Origin: Pseudokineococcus marinus | GTDB taxonomy: Bacteria; Actinomycetota; Actinomycetes; Actinomycetales; Quadrisphaeraceae | DNA: 64,000 bases | Assembly: GCF_037482405.1 (NCBI RefSeq) | Contig: NZ_JBBHZZ010000002.1 | Span: 620,001-684,000, forward strand | Direction of reading: 5' to 3' | Position numbers and translations under genes: made by a program | Notes under the pieces: generated by a model | What the model was told of the DNA's origin: nothing | Seen by the model: the letters and a program-made list of their open reading frames with translations, nothing else | Database searches by the model: none | In this document: positions 18,212 through 26,644 of the stretch, one piece after another | How the letters are laid out: the number at the start of each line of letters is the position of its first letter | Numbering within the stretch: the stretch's first letter is position 1

Positions 18212-19015
18212 ATGTCGACGGACCACCAGCTCGTCTTCGTCGCGGGGCTGCACCGCAGCGGCACCACGCCGTTGGCGCGCCTCCTCGCCGCTCACCCTGA
18301 CGTCAGCGGCTTCTCCGGCACAGGGGCCACCGAGGATGAGGGGCAGCACCTGCAGGACCTCTACCCGCCGGCGCGCACGTACGGAGGGGCGGGGCGCTTC
18401 GCACTCGACCCCGCCGCGCACCTCACGGAGGACTCCCCCCTCGCCACGGAGGAGAACGCCCGTCGCCTCTACCGGGCGTGGGAGCCGCACTGGGACACCA
18501 GCCGCGCCGTGCTGGTCGAGAAGTCCCCCCCGAACCTCGTGATGACGCGCTTCCTCCAGCACCTCTTCCCGACGAGCTCCTTCGTCGTCGTAATCCGCCA
18601 CCCCGTCGTCGTGGCGCTGTCGACGGAGAAGTGGCGGCGCAGCACGTCCTTCCGCGACCTCGTCCACCACTGGGTCGTGGCTCACGAGACCTTCGCGGCG
18701 GACGCGTCCCGCGTGGAGCGCAAGGTCGTCCTGCGGTACGAGGACCTCGTCGCGACGCCGGACGAGGCGCTGGGCGCCGTGGCCCGCAGCCTGCGGCTCG
18801 AGGGCGACATCCCGACCGACCAGCTCGAGACTCACCGCAGCGACGCCTACTCGAGCGAGTGGGCACGTCGTGCCGCCGCCGGCGGACGCGAGGGGAAGAG
18901 GGTGGCTGCGGTCGTCGAGGAGTTCTCCGACCGGGTGGAACGGCTCGGCTACTCGCTGACCGACCTGTCCGCACGCCTCTCGACCCCGCTGTTCACCTCC
19001 TCCGCCGACGGCTGA
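18212..19015 (+). CDS. sulfotransferase 1
   Basis: A 267-residue PAPS-dependent sulfotransferase of the Sulfotransfer_1/3 type. The 5'-phosphosulfate-binding loop is FVAGLHRSGTTPLARLL near residue 8. The 3'-phosphate-binding segment is FVVVIRHPVVVALSTEKW near residue 126. A conserved VVLRYEDLVATPDEAL follows near residue 168. No signal peptide or membrane helix, so it acts in the cytoplasm, probably on a lipid-linked or nucleotide-linked sugar. The ATG has CGGAG upstream, and a CCAGG-CA-CCTGG palindrome lies at 18156-18167 in the promoter region. It stands first in the plus-strand polysaccharide cluster, 106 bases before the Wzz-like gene. Confidence 0.88.
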   Translation: MSTDHQLVFVAGLHRSGTTPLARLLAAHPDVSGFSGTGATEDEGQHLQDLYPPARTYGGAGRFALDPAAHLTEDSPLATEENARRLYRAWEPHWDTSRAVLVEKSPPNLVMTRFLQHLFPTSSFVVVIRHPVVVALSTEKWRRSTSFRDLVHHWVVAHETFAADASRVERKVVLRYEDLVATPDEALGAVARSLRLEGDIPTDQLETHRSDAYSSEWARRAAAGGREGKRVAAVVEEFSDRVERLGYSLTDLSARLSTPLFTSSADG

Positions 19016-19063
19016 TGCTCCGGCGTCCGGGTGACGCCGGACGGTCGACCCATGGGTCACACC

Positions 19064-19069
19064 TATGCT
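19064..19069 (+). promoter_or_regulatory. possible -10 element of the Wzz-led operon
   Basis: TATGCT sits 52 bases before the chosen start of the Wzz-like gene, in the gap after sulfotransferase 1. No convincing -35 is found at 16-18 bases. Seven genes with overlaps or 3-base gaps follow, so this would drive the operon. Confidence 0.35.
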
Positions 19070-19121
19070 TGGTCCTCTCATGCCTGCGCGGACCGAGGAG
19101 CGCCCGCAGCGAGGGGGGCCG

Positions 19122-20615
19122 ATGGAGACGCAGGACACCGCCGTGGACCTCTCGGCGGCGATGAGGACGGTCGCCCGCCGCTGGTGGGCGGTCGTCGTGG
19201 TCGCCCTCCTCGGTCTGGGCGCCAGCGCAGCCGCCTGGGCGCTGCAGACCCGCACCTACGTCTCCACCAGCTCGGTGCTCGTCGCCGAAGCGGTCGACGC
19301 CTCCTCGCCCTCGACCGGTCAGCGCAGCCAGTTGAACCTGGACACCGAGGCGCAGATCGTCCAGTCTGCCCGCCTCGCCAGCGTGGTCGCCCAGACGCTG
19401 GGCACCGACCGCACGCTCTACGACCTCCGTGAGTCCGTGACGGTCACGGTCCCGCCGAACAGCCAGGTCTTGACCATCGCCTTCGAGGCGCCGACGCCGA
19501 CGGGGGCTCAGGAGGGGGCGCGCGCGTACGTCGACTCCTACCTGGCGCAGCGTCGTGCCGCCGCCGAGGCCGACGCCCAGGCGCAGGCGACCACCCTCCA
19601 GTCGCAGATCGACGCCCTGCGAAGCCAGCTGGCCGACTCCCGGGCGGCGACCGACCCGGTGGCCTCAGCCGAGCGGGACATCATCGTCGACCAGATCGTC
19701 ACCCTCAGCGGGCGGCTCGCCGCGGTCGGCGCCACGAGCACGGACCCGGGGACCGTGCTGACCGACGCGACCCTTCCCCGGGTCCCGGTGGCCCCCGTCC
19801 TGGCGTTCTACCTCGCGGGCGGGGCCTTCCTGGGCCTGGTGGCCGGCGTGCTCCTGGCCCTCGCCGCTGACCGCTGGTCGCACCGGGTCGGCCGCCCGAG
19901 CGACGTCCTCCGCAAGGCGGACCTGCCCGTCCTGGGCGTGCTGGACGAGGCCGCGCACGCCCAGGACCTGTCGCCCACAACGGCCTTCGACCTCGTCCGC
20001 GCGCAGACCCTGGACACGAGCGGGGCGCTGACGGTCGTCCAGGTCCAGGCGGCCGGAGGGGCTGTCGCGGCCGAGCGCGCGGCGGTGGGGCTGTGGCGCT
20101 CCATCGCCCGGAGCAGCGGGCGGTGCGTCCTCGTCGTGGCGACGGACGGCGAGGAGCTCAAGAGCTCGTGGGCGCCCGACACCGCCGGCCTGAGCGACGT
20201 GCTGCGCGGTGACGAGAACCTCGGCACCGCGCTCCTCGAGAGCACCGACGACCCGCGCCTCCTGCTGCTGCCTCCCGGGCGCTCTCCGGCGTCGCTGGAG
20301 GACCTGGTGCAGTCGTCGGCGTTCAGCGAGGTCGTCGAGCACCTCCGGCGTCGCCGAGACCGTGTCGTGCTCCTGACGGGCTCCGCCGACCGGTCCCCCG
20401 CCGCTCAGGCTGTCAGCTCGCGGGCCGACGTCGTCGTGCTCAGCGTCGAGGAGGGCGCCACCGACGTCCGACGCCTGGTCTCTGCCCGAGACGCCTCCCG
20501 CCGCATGGGAGCCCACGTCGCGGGAGCGGTCGTCTCGCGCGGCCGCGCCCCCCAGTGGTCCGCCGCGCTCCGCGGCGAGCTGGTCCGGCACGACCAGCCG
20601 TCGGCGCGGCGCTGA
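19122..20615 (+). CDS. Wzz/chain-length-determinant polysaccharide co-polymerase
   Basis: A 497-residue inner-membrane protein expected to set chain length or assist export in Wzx/Wzy systems. The start is the ATG at 19122 (METQDTAVDLSAAMRTVARR) after GAGGGGGG; upstream ATGs lack this site. TM1 is WAVVVVALLGLGASAAAWAL, followed by the periplasmic region with YVSTSSVLVAEAV and a helical stretch (residues 150-210). TM2 is VLAFYLAGGAFLGLVAGVLLAL. The cytoplasmic C-terminal part (about 275-497) has the layout of a BY-kinase/ParA-like domain, but where Walker A should be it reads VQVQAAGGAVAAERAAV, with no GxxGxGKS, so it is probably an inactive pseudo-kinase. It has no tyrosine-rich tail. Confidence 0.82.
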   Translation: METQDTAVDLSAAMRTVARRWWAVVVVALLGLGASAAAWALQTRTYVSTSSVLVAEAVDASSPSTGQRSQLNLDTEAQIVQSARLASVVAQTLGTDRTLYDLRESVTVTVPPNSQVLTIAFEAPTPTGAQEGARAYVDSYLAQRRAAAEADAQAQATTLQSQIDALRSQLADSRAATDPVASAERDIIVDQIVTLSGRLAAVGATSTDPGTVLTDATLPRVPVAPVLAFYLAGGAFLGLVAGVLLALAADRWSHRVGRPSDVLRKADLPVLGVLDEAAHAQDLSPTTAFDLVRAQTLDTSGALTVVQVQAAGGAVAAERAAVGLWRSIARSSGRCVLVVATDGEELKSSWAPDTAGLSDVLRGDENLGTALLESTDDPRLLLLPPGRSPASLEDLVQSSAFSEVVEHLRRRRDRVVLLTGSADRSPAAQAVSSRADVVVLSVEEGATDVRRLVSARDASRRMGAHVAGAVVSRGRAPQWSAALRGELVRHDQPSARR

Positions 20616-20618
20616 CGC

Positions 20619-21965
20619 GTGAGCCCGACGACGCTCGCGGCGCCGCCGACCACCGCACGTCCCCGCCCTCGCGCACGACTGCGGACAGGCTGGCCCCTCG
20701 GCCTCGCGCTCGCCGGCTACCCGCTCTGGTGGGCGGTAGGTGCCACCGACCTGCTGCTGCCGGTGACGGCGTTCCTGCTCCTCTTCCAGATGCCGAAGCG
20801 GGTGAGGCTGCCCGTCGGGTGGGGCCTGTGGCTCCTCTTCCTCGTCTGCGTGGTCGCCAGCGCGACAGCCCTGGACCTGGCGGCCCCGGGCACGGTCCCC
20901 CCCTCCGGCGGTGGGCGCTACGTCGCCTACGCGGTACGGCTCGTGAGCTACGTCGCCGTCTTTGTCGTCGCGGTCTTCCTCGTCAGCACCGATGAGGAGC
21001 AGCTGTCGCGCCGGCGGGTGCAGGGCTGGCTCGTAGCCCTCGCCGTGCAGGTGGCGGCGCTCGGCTGGCTGGCGCTGCTCCTCCCCGGCTTCTCGTTCCC
21101 CACCCTGCTGGGCGGGCTCGTCCCGGGCGCCCCGTCGACGGCGTCATTGGCGCAGGTGCAGGACGTCATCGGGACACCGGCTCCGAGGCCGGCGGCCCCC
21201 TTCGCGTACACCAACGCCTGGGGGGCCTCGCTGCTCCTGCTGCTCGTGTGGCTGACGGCGACCTGGGTGGTCGGCGCACGCGGGCTCCGCCGGACGGCGG
21301 GCGTCCTCGTGGTCGTCGCTGCCGTCGTGCCGCTGGTCCTCTCCCTCAACCGCGGCGTCTGGATCGGCGCCGGCCTCGTGGTCCTCTACGTCGCCGTCCG
21401 CACGGCCCTGAGAGGACGCCTGCTCCTCGTCGGCGTCGTCGCCCTCGCCGCGGTCTTCGGCGGTGGCGCCGTCGCCGCGTCCCCTCTCGGCGAGGTGGTG
21501 AGCGCGCGGGCGCAGTCCGGGCACAGTGACGACATCCGCACAACCCTGGCCGAGGACGCCGTGCGTCTCGCCACCACCTCCCCTGTTCTGGGCTACGGCA
21601 CGACACGCGACACCCTCGGCAGCGGACGCTCGATCGCCATCGGCCAGTCACCCGACTGCCCGCGGTGCGGCAACCGCGTCATCGGCAGCACCGGCCAGCT
21701 GTGGCTCGTCCTCGTCTCGCAGGGGCTCCTCGGAGCCGGCCTCTACCTCGCCTTCCTGGTCCGCTCGGCGTGGGCCTTCCGGAACGACTGGTCGGCGACG
21801 AGCGTGGCGGCGAGCGCCTCGGTCTTGCTGTGCCTCTACTACTCAGCCTTCTACACGGCTCTCGTGCTGCCCCTGCTCGTCACCTTCATCGCGATCGGAC
21901 TTCTGCACCGACAGCGTGCCGTCCAGTGCTCGGAAGCCGCGGCCCCTGTTGGAGCAGCTCGATGA
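20619..21965 (+). CDS. Wzy-like O-antigen ligase/polymerase membrane protein
   Basis: A 448-residue polytopic membrane protein, GTG start 3 bases after the Wzz-like stop. About ten to twelve hydrophobic helices are visible, with a large outside loop around residues 280-360 containing LGYGTTRDTLGSGRSIAIG, PDCPRCGNRVIGSTGQLW and then VSQGLLGAGLYLAFL, the position and style of the Wzy_C/WaaL loop. LSLNRGVWIGAGLVVLY is also typical. It would polymerise repeat units at the outer face of the membrane. The loop contains two cysteines (CPRC), unusual outside the cytoplasm. Its stop overlaps the next start (ATGA). Confidence 0.82.
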   Translation: MSPTTLAAPPTTARPRPRARLRTGWPLGLALAGYPLWWAVGATDLLLPVTAFLLLFQMPKRVRLPVGWGLWLLFLVCVVASATALDLAAPGTVPPSGGGRYVAYAVRLVSYVAVFVVAVFLVSTDEEQLSRRRVQGWLVALAVQVAALGWLALLLPGFSFPTLLGGLVPGAPSTASLAQVQDVIGTPAPRPAAPFAYTNAWGASLLLLLVWLTATWVVGARGLRRTAGVLVVVAAVVPLVLSLNRGVWIGAGLVVLYVAVRTALRGRLLLVGVVALAAVFGGGAVAASPLGEVVSARAQSGHSDDIRTTLAEDAVRLATTSPVLGYGTTRDTLGSGRSIAIGQSPDCPRCGNRVIGSTGQLWLVLVSQGLLGAGLYLAFLVRSAWAFRNDWSATSVAASASVLLCLYYSAFYTALVLPLLVTFIAIGLLHRQRAVQCSEAAAPVGAAR

Positions 21966-23194
21966 CCGGCGCTCCTCTCGGCTCGCAGACCGTGTCGGCG
22001 CAACGACGAGTCGAGGCCGTCGTGCGCAGGCTCCACGCCGGCGCGCCGCTCGTCCACGACGGCCGGTCCGCGGCGGAGGAGTCAACCGTGCGGTACGTCC
22101 TGCTCCCCTCGGCGTCCCGACCGCGGTTAGTGCTGCCTGCCGAGGCACCCCGAGCGGCGGCCGCCGCACTGGGACGACTGTTGCAGGGCGGTGGCCGACG
22201 GCGCGTCTTCCGAGGCGCTGCCGTCGCTGTCGCCCGCAGCGGCCTCCTCGGCCGGTGGCCGGGGGCGACACTCACCGTCCCGCAGACGTCGCGCTCCGTC
22301 GTCGCCCGCCTCGCCGACGCAGTCGACGAAACAGAGCTGGTGCTCACCATGCGCCTCGGCCCACCGCGCGCGAACTGGAAGCCGGTGGCGCAGGTGACGG
22401 ACCGCGCAGGGCGGGTGCTCGCCTTCGTCAAGATCGGCCACGACGAGCTCACGAGCACTCTGGTCCGGCACGAGTCTGACGCGCTGCACCTCCTCGCGGA
22501 GAGACCCCTGGCGGACGTCCGCGTACCTGAGGTGCGCGGCACAGTGCAGCAGGACGACCTCGTCGCCCTCGTGCTGAGCCCGCTGGAGGCGCCCGAGCCG
22601 CCAGCCGGCGACGCGGCGACGCGGCGGGTCCTCCTCGACGTGGTCAGCGCCATCGCAGCCCCCGACCGCCGGGCACGGCAGCCGTGGGGCGCCAGCGCCT
22701 TCGCCGGAGGACTCGCGAGGAGGCTGGCAGCGGCGGGAGCAAGAGCTCTGCCCGCCGCCCAGCTCCTCCGGCGACTCATGGACGAGCGCGGCGGGGAGGA
22801 GTTGACCTTCGCGCCCTGGCACGGCGACCTCAACCCGGGCAACGTCCGACTGGCCGCGCGGGGTCCCTCCGTGGTCTGGGACTGGGAGCGCTACAGCGAG
22901 GGCGTCCCCCTCGGCCTCGACCTCCTCCACCACGACCTGACGTCGGCGATGGACGTGCAGCCACCGGTGGCTGCTGCGGCGAGCCTGGCGAGCCGGTCGC
23001 GCGCCGGACTCGAGTCGCTGGGCCTGACATCTTCGGACGTCCTCCTCGTCACTGCGCTGCACCTGCTCGAGCTGGTGACGCGGTACCTCGAGGACCGGCA
23101 GGATCAGGCAGGGTCACCGCTCGGCAGGATCGAGGAGTGGGCGCTGCCCGCGCTGGAGACGACGGTTCGCGAGGCAGTGGAGGAGCACAGGTGA
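21962..23194 (+). CDS. APH/choline-kinase-fold phosphotransferase
   Basis: A 410-residue cytoplasmic protein. The ATG at 21962 overlaps the Wzy-like stop. Kinase-fold signs are the N-lobe strand LAFVKIGHDEL followed by HESDALHLL, the catalytic loop FAPWHGDLNPGNVRL (HxDxxxxN pattern) near residue 283, and the metal-binding VVWDWERY near 305. This is the aminoglycoside phosphotransferase superfamily, which also phosphorylates sugars, choline and other small hydroxyl compounds. Inside a polysaccharide operon it more likely modifies a sugar or precursor than an antibiotic. The first 100 residues match nothing I recognise. The stop overlaps the next GTG. Confidence 0.75.
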   Translation: MTGAPLGSQTVSAQRRVEAVVRRLHAGAPLVHDGRSAAEESTVRYVLLPSASRPRLVLPAEAPRAAAAALGRLLQGGGRRRVFRGAAVAVARSGLLGRWPGATLTVPQTSRSVVARLADAVDETELVLTMRLGPPRANWKPVAQVTDRAGRVLAFVKIGHDELTSTLVRHESDALHLLAERPLADVRVPEVRGTVQQDDLVALVLSPLEAPEPPAGDAATRRVLLDVVSAIAAPDRRARQPWGASAFAGGLARRLAAAGARALPAAQLLRRLMDERGGEELTFAPWHGDLNPGNVRLAARGPSVVWDWERYSEGVPLGLDLLHHDLTSAMDVQPPVAAAASLASRSRAGLESLGLTSSDVLLVTALHLLELVTRYLEDRQDQAGSPLGRIEEWALPALETTVREAVEEHR

Positions 23195-24057
23195 AGGTCT
23201 CACGCAGCAGGATCGAGCAGACGGCGAGAGCAGCCCTCCTGCGGGCGTCGGACGTCCCCCGCCGGGCTACCGCCTCCCTGCGCCTTGAGCCGGACTTCCT
23301 GATCGTGGGGGCGCAGCGCTGCGGCACCACCTCGATGTTCAAGACGCTGGCCCAGCACCCGTCGGTGGCTCCGCCCTTCCTCCGCAAGGGCGTCCACTAC
23401 TTCGACAAGAACCGCGACCGCGACCACCTCTGGTACCGCAGCCACTTCCCCGTGGCGGCGACGTCGCGGCTGCGCCGCTCGGGTGCCCGACCGATCACCG
23501 GTGAGTCGAGCCCGTACTACATGTTCCACCCGACGGCCGCGGCCCGGATCGCCGACGAGCTGCCCCAGGTTCGCCTCATCGCGCTGCTCCGCGACCCGGT
23601 GGAGCGCGCGTACTCGAGCCACAGCCACGAGTCGGCTCGCGGGTACGAGACCGAGTCCTTCCCGCGAGCCCTCGAGCTGGAGGACAGCCGGACGTCGGGC
23701 GAGCGCGAGGCCATGCTGGCCGACCCGGCCTACGACAGCTTCTCCCTTCAGCACCACGCATACCTCGCCCGCGGTCGCTACGTCGAGCAGCTGCGGCGGC
23801 TCGAGGGAATCGTCGGGCGGGATCGCCTCCTCGTCGTCGACAGCCAGGACTTCTTCGACTCGCCCGAGGGCGTCTTCCCCGCCGTGTGCCGCCACCTCGG
23901 ACTGGCGCCGCACGAGGACATCAGCTTCGAGCGTCACAACGCACGAGGACGCTCGCCCATGGACGCCGGGCTGCGCCGCGAGCTGGAGGAGCACTTCGCC
24001 CCCTTCGACGACGAGCTGGCCTCCTGGTGGGGGCGGACCCCGTCCTGGCGACGGTGA
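23191..24057 (+). CDS. sulfotransferase 2
   Basis: A 288-residue PAPS-dependent sulfotransferase of the Sulfotransfer_1 (heparan N-/O-sulfotransferase-like) kind. The 5'-phosphosulfate loop is FLIVGAQRCGTTSMFKTL near residue 32. ITGESSPYYMFHP lies near 101. The 3'-phosphate motif is LIALLRDPVERAYSSHSHE near 128. LLVVDSQDFFDSPEGV follows near 210. No membrane segments. The GTG at 23191 has GGAGGAG 5 bases before it and overlaps the previous stop (GTGA). Its best structural relatives act on polysaccharide chains, fitting a role in sulfating the glycan. Confidence 0.9.
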   Translation: MKVSRSRIEQTARAALLRASDVPRRATASLRLEPDFLIVGAQRCGTTSMFKTLAQHPSVAPPFLRKGVHYFDKNRDRDHLWYRSHFPVAATSRLRRSGARPITGESSPYYMFHPTAAARIADELPQVRLIALLRDPVERAYSSHSHESARGYETESFPRALELEDSRTSGEREAMLADPAYDSFSLQHHAYLARGRYVEQLRRLEGIVGRDRLLVVDSQDFFDSPEGVFPAVCRHLGLAPHEDISFERHNARGRSPMDAGLRRELEEHFAPFDDELASWWGRTPSWRR

Positions 24058-25631
24058 GCGCGCCGGGCCCGACGGCGGGGACGGACGTCCCGCCGACGAC
24101 CGGCGCACCCGGTCCTCGGACGACGGACCTGGGCCGCGTCGCGCGCGGTGGAGCGCTCAACCTCGCGGGAAGCGTCGTCACGGCCGCGGCCGCCTTCGGC
24201 TTCACGGTCCTCGTCACGCGCAGCCTCCCGGCGGCCGAGGCCGGCACGCTCTTCACCCTCACGAGCGTCTTCGTCGTCGCCTACTCCACGGCCCGCCTGG
24301 GCGCACCCACAGGACTCGTCTACTTCCTCGCCCGCCAGCGGGCCACGGGCGAGCAGCGCCTGCTGGCCGTGACGGTGCACCAAGCGGTCGCAGTCGTCGC
24401 CGTCGTCGCCGTGGTCGTCGGCGTCCTCGGGCTCGTCCTGGCCGGGCCAATCGTGGAGGCGGCGGTCGGTGAGCAGCGCCCCGGAGCCGTCACGCTCACC
24501 CGCGTGCTGGCCGCCTGCCTCGTGGCCGCCGCCCTCGGCGACGTCTGGGTCGGCGCCACCCGGGGCATGGGAGCCATGCGCCCCCTCGTCGCCCTGGAGA
24601 AGGTCGCCCGCCCGCTGCTGCAGATCCTCGGCGCGGGAGCGGTGCTCCTCCTCGGATGGGCCGACCCGCTCTCCCTGGGGCTCGCATGGGTGCTGCCCTT
24701 CGTCGTCACCAGCGCCGGTCTGGCCCTGTGGTCGCGGCGCCTGCGCGCGGGCGTCGAGGCGCGGCAGGGCATCGGTCCCCAGGACCGCGGCCGGGCGCGG
24801 GACGTCATCGGGTCCTTCTGGCGCTTCTCCGGCCCGCGCAGCATCACGGGCCTGTGCCAAACGGTGCTCCAGCGCGCGGACATCGTCGTCGTCGCCGCGG
24901 TCCGCGGGCCCGCGGACGCGGCCGTCTACGCGGCCGCGACGCGCTTCCTCGTCGTGGGGCAGCTGGGCGCGGGGGCCGTCGGGTCGAGCATCCAACCCAA
25001 GATCGCCAGCCTGGTCGCCCGGCAGGACGTCGCCGGCGCGCGAGACCTCTACCGCGTCTCGACCACCTGGTTGGTGCTCCTCACCTGGCCGCTCTACCTG
25101 CTGACGGCCGTGCACGCGCAGGACCTGCTGCGGGTCTTCGGCACCGGGTACGCTGACGGCGCCGTCGTGGTCGTCGTCCTGAGCCTCGTCATGCTCGTCG
25201 CGACGGGGTGCGGCTCCGTCGACGTCGTCCTCACCATGGCGGGGCGGACGTCGTGGGTCATGGGGAACGCCGTGCTGGGCCTGACGACCAACCTCGTCCT
25301 CCTGGCGCTCCTCGTCCCGCCGTTGGGCGTCCTGGGAGCGGCGCTCGCGTGGGCGGCCGCCATCCTCGTGAACAACCTGCTCCCGCTCGCCCAGCTCGCG
25401 ATCTCCCTGGACATCCACCCCCTGGGCCGCTCCTCGGCGACGGCGGCGCTCCTGGCGGTCGGGTGCTTCGGCGTGTTCCCCCTCCTCGGCCGGCTGACCC
25501 TCCCGCACGAGCTCGTCGCCCAGCTGCTGGTCGTCGCCCTCGCGGTCGGGCTCTACGCCGCGCTGGTCCTGCGCGGACGCCGGCTCCTCGCCGTGGACGC
25601 GCTCGTGTCGCTGCGTCGGAGGACTCGATGA
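24054..25631 (+). CDS. Wzx-like polysaccharide flippase
   Basis: A 525-residue polytopic membrane protein of the MOP/MVF flippase superfamily, expected to move lipid-linked repeat units across the membrane. Begins with a short proline-rich tail, then GGALNLAGSVVTAAAAFGFT and twelve to fourteen hydrophobic segments. The internal FWRFSGPRSITGLCQTVLQR followed by DIVVVAAVRGPADAAVYAAA is the repeat characteristic of this family. GTG start overlaps the preceding stop; its own stop overlaps the next ATG. Confidence 0.85.
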   Translation: MSAPGPTAGTDVPPTTGAPGPRTTDLGRVARGGALNLAGSVVTAAAAFGFTVLVTRSLPAAEAGTLFTLTSVFVVAYSTARLGAPTGLVYFLARQRATGEQRLLAVTVHQAVAVVAVVAVVVGVLGLVLAGPIVEAAVGEQRPGAVTLTRVLAACLVAAALGDVWVGATRGMGAMRPLVALEKVARPLLQILGAGAVLLLGWADPLSLGLAWVLPFVVTSAGLALWSRRLRAGVEARQGIGPQDRGRARDVIGSFWRFSGPRSITGLCQTVLQRADIVVVAAVRGPADAAVYAAATRFLVVGQLGAGAVGSSIQPKIASLVARQDVAGARDLYRVSTTWLVLLTWPLYLLTAVHAQDLLRVFGTGYADGAVVVVVLSLVMLVATGCGSVDVVLTMAGRTSWVMGNAVLGLTTNLVLLALLVPPLGVLGAALAWAAAILVNNLLPLAQLAISLDIHPLGRSSATAALLAVGCFGVFPLLGRLTLPHELVAQLLVVALAVGLYAALVLRGRRLLAVDALVSLRRRTR

Positions 25632-26644
25632 CGGACGCCCCCGTACGACGTCAGCGGCAGGCACGCGAGTCCGAGGGTCCGCGGGTCCTCTTCCTCGGGG
25701 GCCTCGGTCGCAGCGGCTCCACGCTCGTCGAGCGGATGATCGCCGAGCTCCCCGGGGTCGCCCCGCTGGGCGAGGTGGTGCACCTCTGGGAACGAGGGCT
25801 GCTGGAGGACCAGCAGTGCGGCTGCGGGCGCTCCTTCCACGCCTGCCCCTTCTGGCGGGCCGTAGGCCGGGAGGCCTTCGGCGGGTGGGACCGCGTGGAC
25901 GGCCACCACGTGCTGCAGCTGCGTCACGCCGTCGACCGGACGCGCTTCGTGCCGCTGCTCCTGCTGCCGCATCTGACCCGACGCCGCGGCGAAGTCCTCT
26001 CCGAGTACCTCTCCTACTACGAGCGGGTGTACGCAGCCGCACTGGACGTCTCGGGGGCCCGGGTGGTCGTCGACTCCAGCAAACACCTCTCGCTCGCCGC
26101 CTGCCTGCGCCGCTCGAGCGTCGTCCGGTTGAGGACCGTGCAGATGGTGCGCGACTCCGCCGGCGTCGCGCACTCGTGGGGCAAGAGGGTGATCCGGCCC
26201 GAGATTACGGACCGCGTCGAGTACATGCCCGTCTACAGTCCGCTGCACGTCGCCCTGCTGTGGTCGTTCACCAACGCGGCGCTGCGGCTCGTCACCACCG
26301 CCGGCTCGCGCCCCCTCGTCCTGCGGTACGAGGACGTGGTCCGCGCACCCCGCGAGGCGCTGGCGTCGGTGGCGCAGCACGCGGGTCTGCCGCTCGACGA
26401 CGGCGCTGTCGACTTCGTCGACGGCCTCGACGTCCACCTCACGTCCTCGCACACCGTCGCCGGCAACCCCATGCGCTTCCGGACCGGCAACCTCTCCCTC
26501 CGCCGGGACGACGCCTGGCGGACCGACATGAAGCCCTCGACAAGGGCTCTCGTCCACCTGCTGACCCTGCCGGTGCGAGCGCTCCTGGGCTACGCCGGAC
26601 CCGCGGCGTCCTCGGACGACCGCCGTGACGAGAGGAGTCGTTGA
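25628..26644 (+). CDS. sulfotransferase 3
   Basis: A 338-residue sulfotransferase-family protein. 5'-phosphosulfate loop: VLFLGGLGRSGSTLVERM near residue 20. 3'-phosphate region: RLRTVQMVRDSAGVAHSW near residue 171. The LVLRYEDVVRAPREAL segment near 234 matches the corresponding part of sulfotransferase 1. A CGCGRSFHACPFW cysteine cluster near residue 63 is also seen in other bacterial members and may be structural. Soluble, no signal. The ATG overlaps the flippase stop (ATGA). The three sulfotransferases are divergent from each other, so they probably sulfate different positions or residues. Confidence 0.87.
   Translation: MTDAPVRRQRQARESEGPRVLFLGGLGRSGSTLVERMIAELPGVAPLGEVVHLWERGLLEDQQCGCGRSFHACPFWRAVGREAFGGWDRVDGHHVLQLRHAVDRTRFVPLLLLPHLTRRRGEVLSEYLSYYERVYAAALDVSGARVVVDSSKHLSLAACLRRSSVVRLRTVQMVRDSAGVAHSWGKRVIRPEITDRVEYMPVYSPLHVALLWSFTNAALRLVTTAGSRPLVLRYEDVVRAPREALASVAQHAGLPLDDGAVDFVDGLDVHLTSSHTVAGNPMRFRTGNLSLRRDDAWRTDMKPSTRALVHLLTLPVRALLGYAGPAASSDDRRDERSR

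Noticed and set aside
21962..23194. Aminoglycoside resistance gene
   Set aside because: Only the superfamily fold is recognisable; the operon context is polysaccharide synthesis and there are no resistance-specific features.
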